Source of the DNA: UBA4744 sp035282865
GTDB lineage: Bacteria; Actinomycetota; Acidimicrobiia; Spongiisociales; UBA4744
DNA length: 14,712 bases
Assembly: GCA_035282865.1 (NCBI GenBank)
Contig: DATEVB010000129.1
Coordinates: 1-14,712, forward strand
Direction: 5' to 3'
Under the pieces are notes generated by a model. That model made no database searches. It was not told the DNA's origin and saw only the letters and a list, made by a program, of their open reading frames with translations. The position numbers and the translations under genes are program-made. Shown here piece after piece: positions 13,387 to 14,712 of the stretch; positions within the stretch are counted from its first letter, which is position 1, and each line of letters begins with the position of its first letter.

Positions 13387-14525
13387 CGGAGGTCCTCGAG
13401 GGCCTGCACGACCAGCCCGGCCGCCCGCGCCCCATCCTCGGCCCGCGACGGCCACCCGAACGTGAACCGGAGACACTGGCGGGCATCATCAGGGGACATA
13501 CCCATGGCGGTCAGAACGTGGGACACGATGGCCGCGCCACTCTGACATGCGGAGGCGGCCGAGGCGGCAACGCCGGCTTGGTCGAGCCTGACCAGCGCCG
13601 TCTCGTTGCGAATGCCGGGAATACGGACATGGCTATGCTGCACCAGACGCGCATCGCGGGGAGCATTGATCTCCAGATCTGGAAAAGCCTCTTTGAGACG
13701 TGACTCGAATTGCTCCCGGGCCGTACCAACGGTCTCCCGAAAGCGCTCCCGATCCGCCACCGTCGCTTCCAAGGCGGCAACCATCCCCACCGCGCCCATC
13801 ACGTTGTGGGTCCCGGAACGACGGCCCAATTCCTGGCCCCCACCATGGAGCACCGGTTCGAGCTGCACCCCATCGCGAACGTAGAGCAACCCAACACCCT
13901 TGGGGCCGCCGAACTTGTGGGCGGCCAGAGACAGCAGGTCCACCCGGAGCAGATCAACGGTGACCTCCTCCGAGATGAACGCCTGCACGGCGTCGGTGTG
14001 CACCGCGACGGCCGGATTGGCGACGCGAGCGGCGTCGGCCAGCTTCGCAACCGGCTCGATGACTCCGGTTTCGTTGTTGGCGGTCATCACCGAGACCACA
14101 ACGGTCCGATCATCGACGGCCTCACCGATGGCGTCGGGATCGACCAGACCCCACCGATCGACCCCCACAACGGTGACGGGACACCCGAGCCGGGAGACGA
14201 ACCGGGCGCTCTCGAGAACCGCCTCATGCTCGACCGCCGACGTGACCACCCCGCCCCGACCGTCACCCGCCAGGGCCGCCCCGACTACGGCCAGATTGTC
14301 TGCCTCGGTGCCGCCACCGGTGAAGACGATCTCGAATGGTCGGGCACCCAGCAGGTCGGCGGCCCGCTCCCTGGCTTCTTCCAGGGCGTTCTTGGCGCGC
14401 CGTGCCGCGCCGTGCGAGCCCGACGAGTTGCCGAAGGCGTCGTGGGCGAACGGCTCCATCGCCTCCCAGACTCCGGGACGCAACGGGGTGGTGGCGGCGT
14501 GATCGAGGTACATCATTCGGGGCAC
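13383..14525 (-). CDS. iscS: Cysteine desulfurase (NifS/IscS family)
   Basis: The 380-residue PLP enzyme starts YLDHAATTPLRPGVWEAM. It has FGNSSGSHGAAR, TGGGTEADNLAV, VTSAVEHEAV with His100, HTDAVQ with Asp178, the PLP lysine in AAHKFGGPKG (Lys204), RRSGTHN, and the sulfur-carrying Cys327 in ASAASACQSGA on the mobile loop. It removes sulfur from cysteine as an enzyme persulfide. Overlap with mnmA indicates delivery to tRNA thiolation; a role in Fe-S cluster assembly is also possible, but no scaffold gene is visible. The GTG at 14525 is the longest start, and ATGs lie at 14516 and 14513. None has a ribosome binding site; CACAAT sits nine bases before the ATG at 14516 and could be a -10 box. 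It is the first gene of the chain that ends with the DUF3105 lipoprotein. Confidence 0.94.
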   Translation of the reverse strand: MPRMMYLDHAATTPLRPGVWEAMEPFAHDAFGNSSGSHGAARRAKNALEEARERAADLLGARPFEIVFTGGGTEADNLAVVGAALAGDGRGGVVTSAVEHEAVLESARFVSRLGCPVTVVGVDRWGLVDPDAIGEAVDDRTVVVSVMTANNETGVIEPVAKLADAARVANPAVAVHTDAVQAFISEEVTVDLLRVDLLSLAAHKFGGPKGVGLLYVRDGVQLEPVLHGGGQELGRRSGTHNVMGAVGMVAALEATVADRERFRETVGTAREQFESRLKEAFPDLEINAPRDARLVQHSHVRIPGIRNETALVRLDQAGVAASAASACQSGAAIVSHVLTAMGMSPDDARQCLRFTFGWPSRAEDGARAAGLVVQALEDLR

Positions 14526-14557
14526 ATTGTGTCACGCGGAAGAGGCTACGGGCGATG

Positions 14558-14579
14558 AGGCGCAGCCCACCAGGCGCAG
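14558..14579. repeat. Direct repeat in the iscS / SRPBCC divergent gap
   Basis: AGGCGCAG occurs at 14558-14565 and again at 14572-14579, separated by CCCACC. The pair lies in the 83-base gap between the two divergent genes and could be a regulator site. Two 8-base copies in GC-rich DNA may also be chance. Confidence 0.3.
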
Positions 14580-14595
14580 GTGAAGTCAGTCCCGG

Positions 14596-14601
14596 TATCC
14601 T
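14596..14601 (+). promoter_or_regulatory. -10 box for a leaderless SRPBCC transcript
   Basis: TATCCT ends exactly seven bases before the GTG at 14609, the same spacing seen at dapC and the Ig-like gene. No ribosome binding site and no clear -35 hexamer are present. Confidence 0.5.
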
Positions 14602-14608
14602 CTCGTTG

Positions 14609-14712
14609 GTGTCAACGGTCGAAGTCTCTGTGGCAATCGAGGCGTCGCTGGGAAGAGTGTGGGCGGCGGTTGCCGATCTCGAATCACACGTCGAGTGGAT
14701 GGCCGACGCCGA
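14609..14712 (+). CDS. SRPBCC-fold protein (partial, N-terminus only)
   Basis: Only the first 34 codons are in the window. They read STVEVSVAIEASLGRVWAAV and then ADLESHVEWMADA. This matches the start of SRPBCC/START-like (polyketide cyclase/dehydrase, CoxG-like) proteins: a first strand, then the helix x-R-V-W-x-x-V-x-D-x-x-x-x-x-E-W-M. The family binds hydrophobic ligands and its role here cannot be named. The GTG start is supported by TATCCT seven bases upstream and the absence of a ribosome binding site. It is transcribed away from iscS. Confidence 0.7.
   Translation, partial: MSTVEVSVAIEASLGRVWAAVADLESHVEWMADA

Noticed and set aside
13710..14558. Open frame of 282 codons on the plus strand opposite the cysteine desulfurase
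   Set aside because: It mirrors codons of a well-supported PLP enzyme, has no family features and has no start signal.
1..14712. Phage defence, toxin-antitoxin, CRISPR or mobile element
   Set aside because: No repeats, transposase or integrase motifs, or typical defence domains were seen. Composition and coding style look uniform throughout.

Overview
The window looks like chromosomal DNA from a high-GC actinobacterium-like organism, possibly in or near the Acidimicrobiia. The main evidence is gene order: a cysteine desulfurase, mnmA, a small MetE-like protein and ligA follow one another on one strand, an order I recall from Mycobacterium and Streptomyces. Several promoters also have a -10 box placed so that transcription would begin at the start codon, as is common in actinobacteria. 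Coding density is very high. No gene-free stretch exceeds about 145 bases, and I see no tRNA, rRNA, insertion sequence, CRISPR array or prophage.

Layout. From 1 to 1250 (minus strand) are a LMW-phosphatase-type arsenate reductase and, after it, an endonuclease/exonuclease/phosphatase-fold protein cut by the window edge. From 1249 to 4664 (plus) is a translationally coupled polyglucan pair: a GH57 4-alpha-glucanotransferase/amylase and a GT5 glycogen synthase. From 4760 to 5289 (plus) are two small genes, a Flp-type (type IVb) pilin of 55 residues and a dodecin. From 5302 to 8281 (minus) is an overlapping dapC-dapD-dapE operon for the succinylase branch of diaminopimelate/lysine synthesis. From 8351 to 8749 (plus) is a membrane-anchored Ig-like protein of unknown function. 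From 8822 to 14525 (minus) is a chain of five overlapping genes: cysteine desulfurase, mnmA, a MetE-like protein, ligA and a DUF3105 lipoprotein. From 14609 (plus) an SRPBCC-fold protein begins and runs off the window.

How the genes work together. The desulfurase should supply persulfide sulfur to MnmA for 2-thiolation of wobble uridine in tRNA. The MetE-like protein keeps a zinc/thiol site and may also act on a thiol. LigA seals DNA nicks and has no obvious functional tie to the others, so this operon appears conserved rather than functionally uniform. DapC, DapD and DapE catalyse three consecutive steps from tetrahydrodipicolinate to LL-diaminopimelate. The GH57 enzyme and glycogen synthase would rearrange and extend alpha-1,4-glucans.

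I found no convincing new multi-gene system; most of the window is housekeeping. The best leads are local: an apparently solitary Flp pilin, a dodecin lacking the flavin-stacking tryptophan, a glycogen synthase with changes in its ADP-glucose loop, a proteobacterial-type DapD, a minimal MetE-like protein with a partly retained zinc site, a DUF3105 protein with a degraded core motif, and three promoters sharing an exact seven-base gap between -10 box and start codon.
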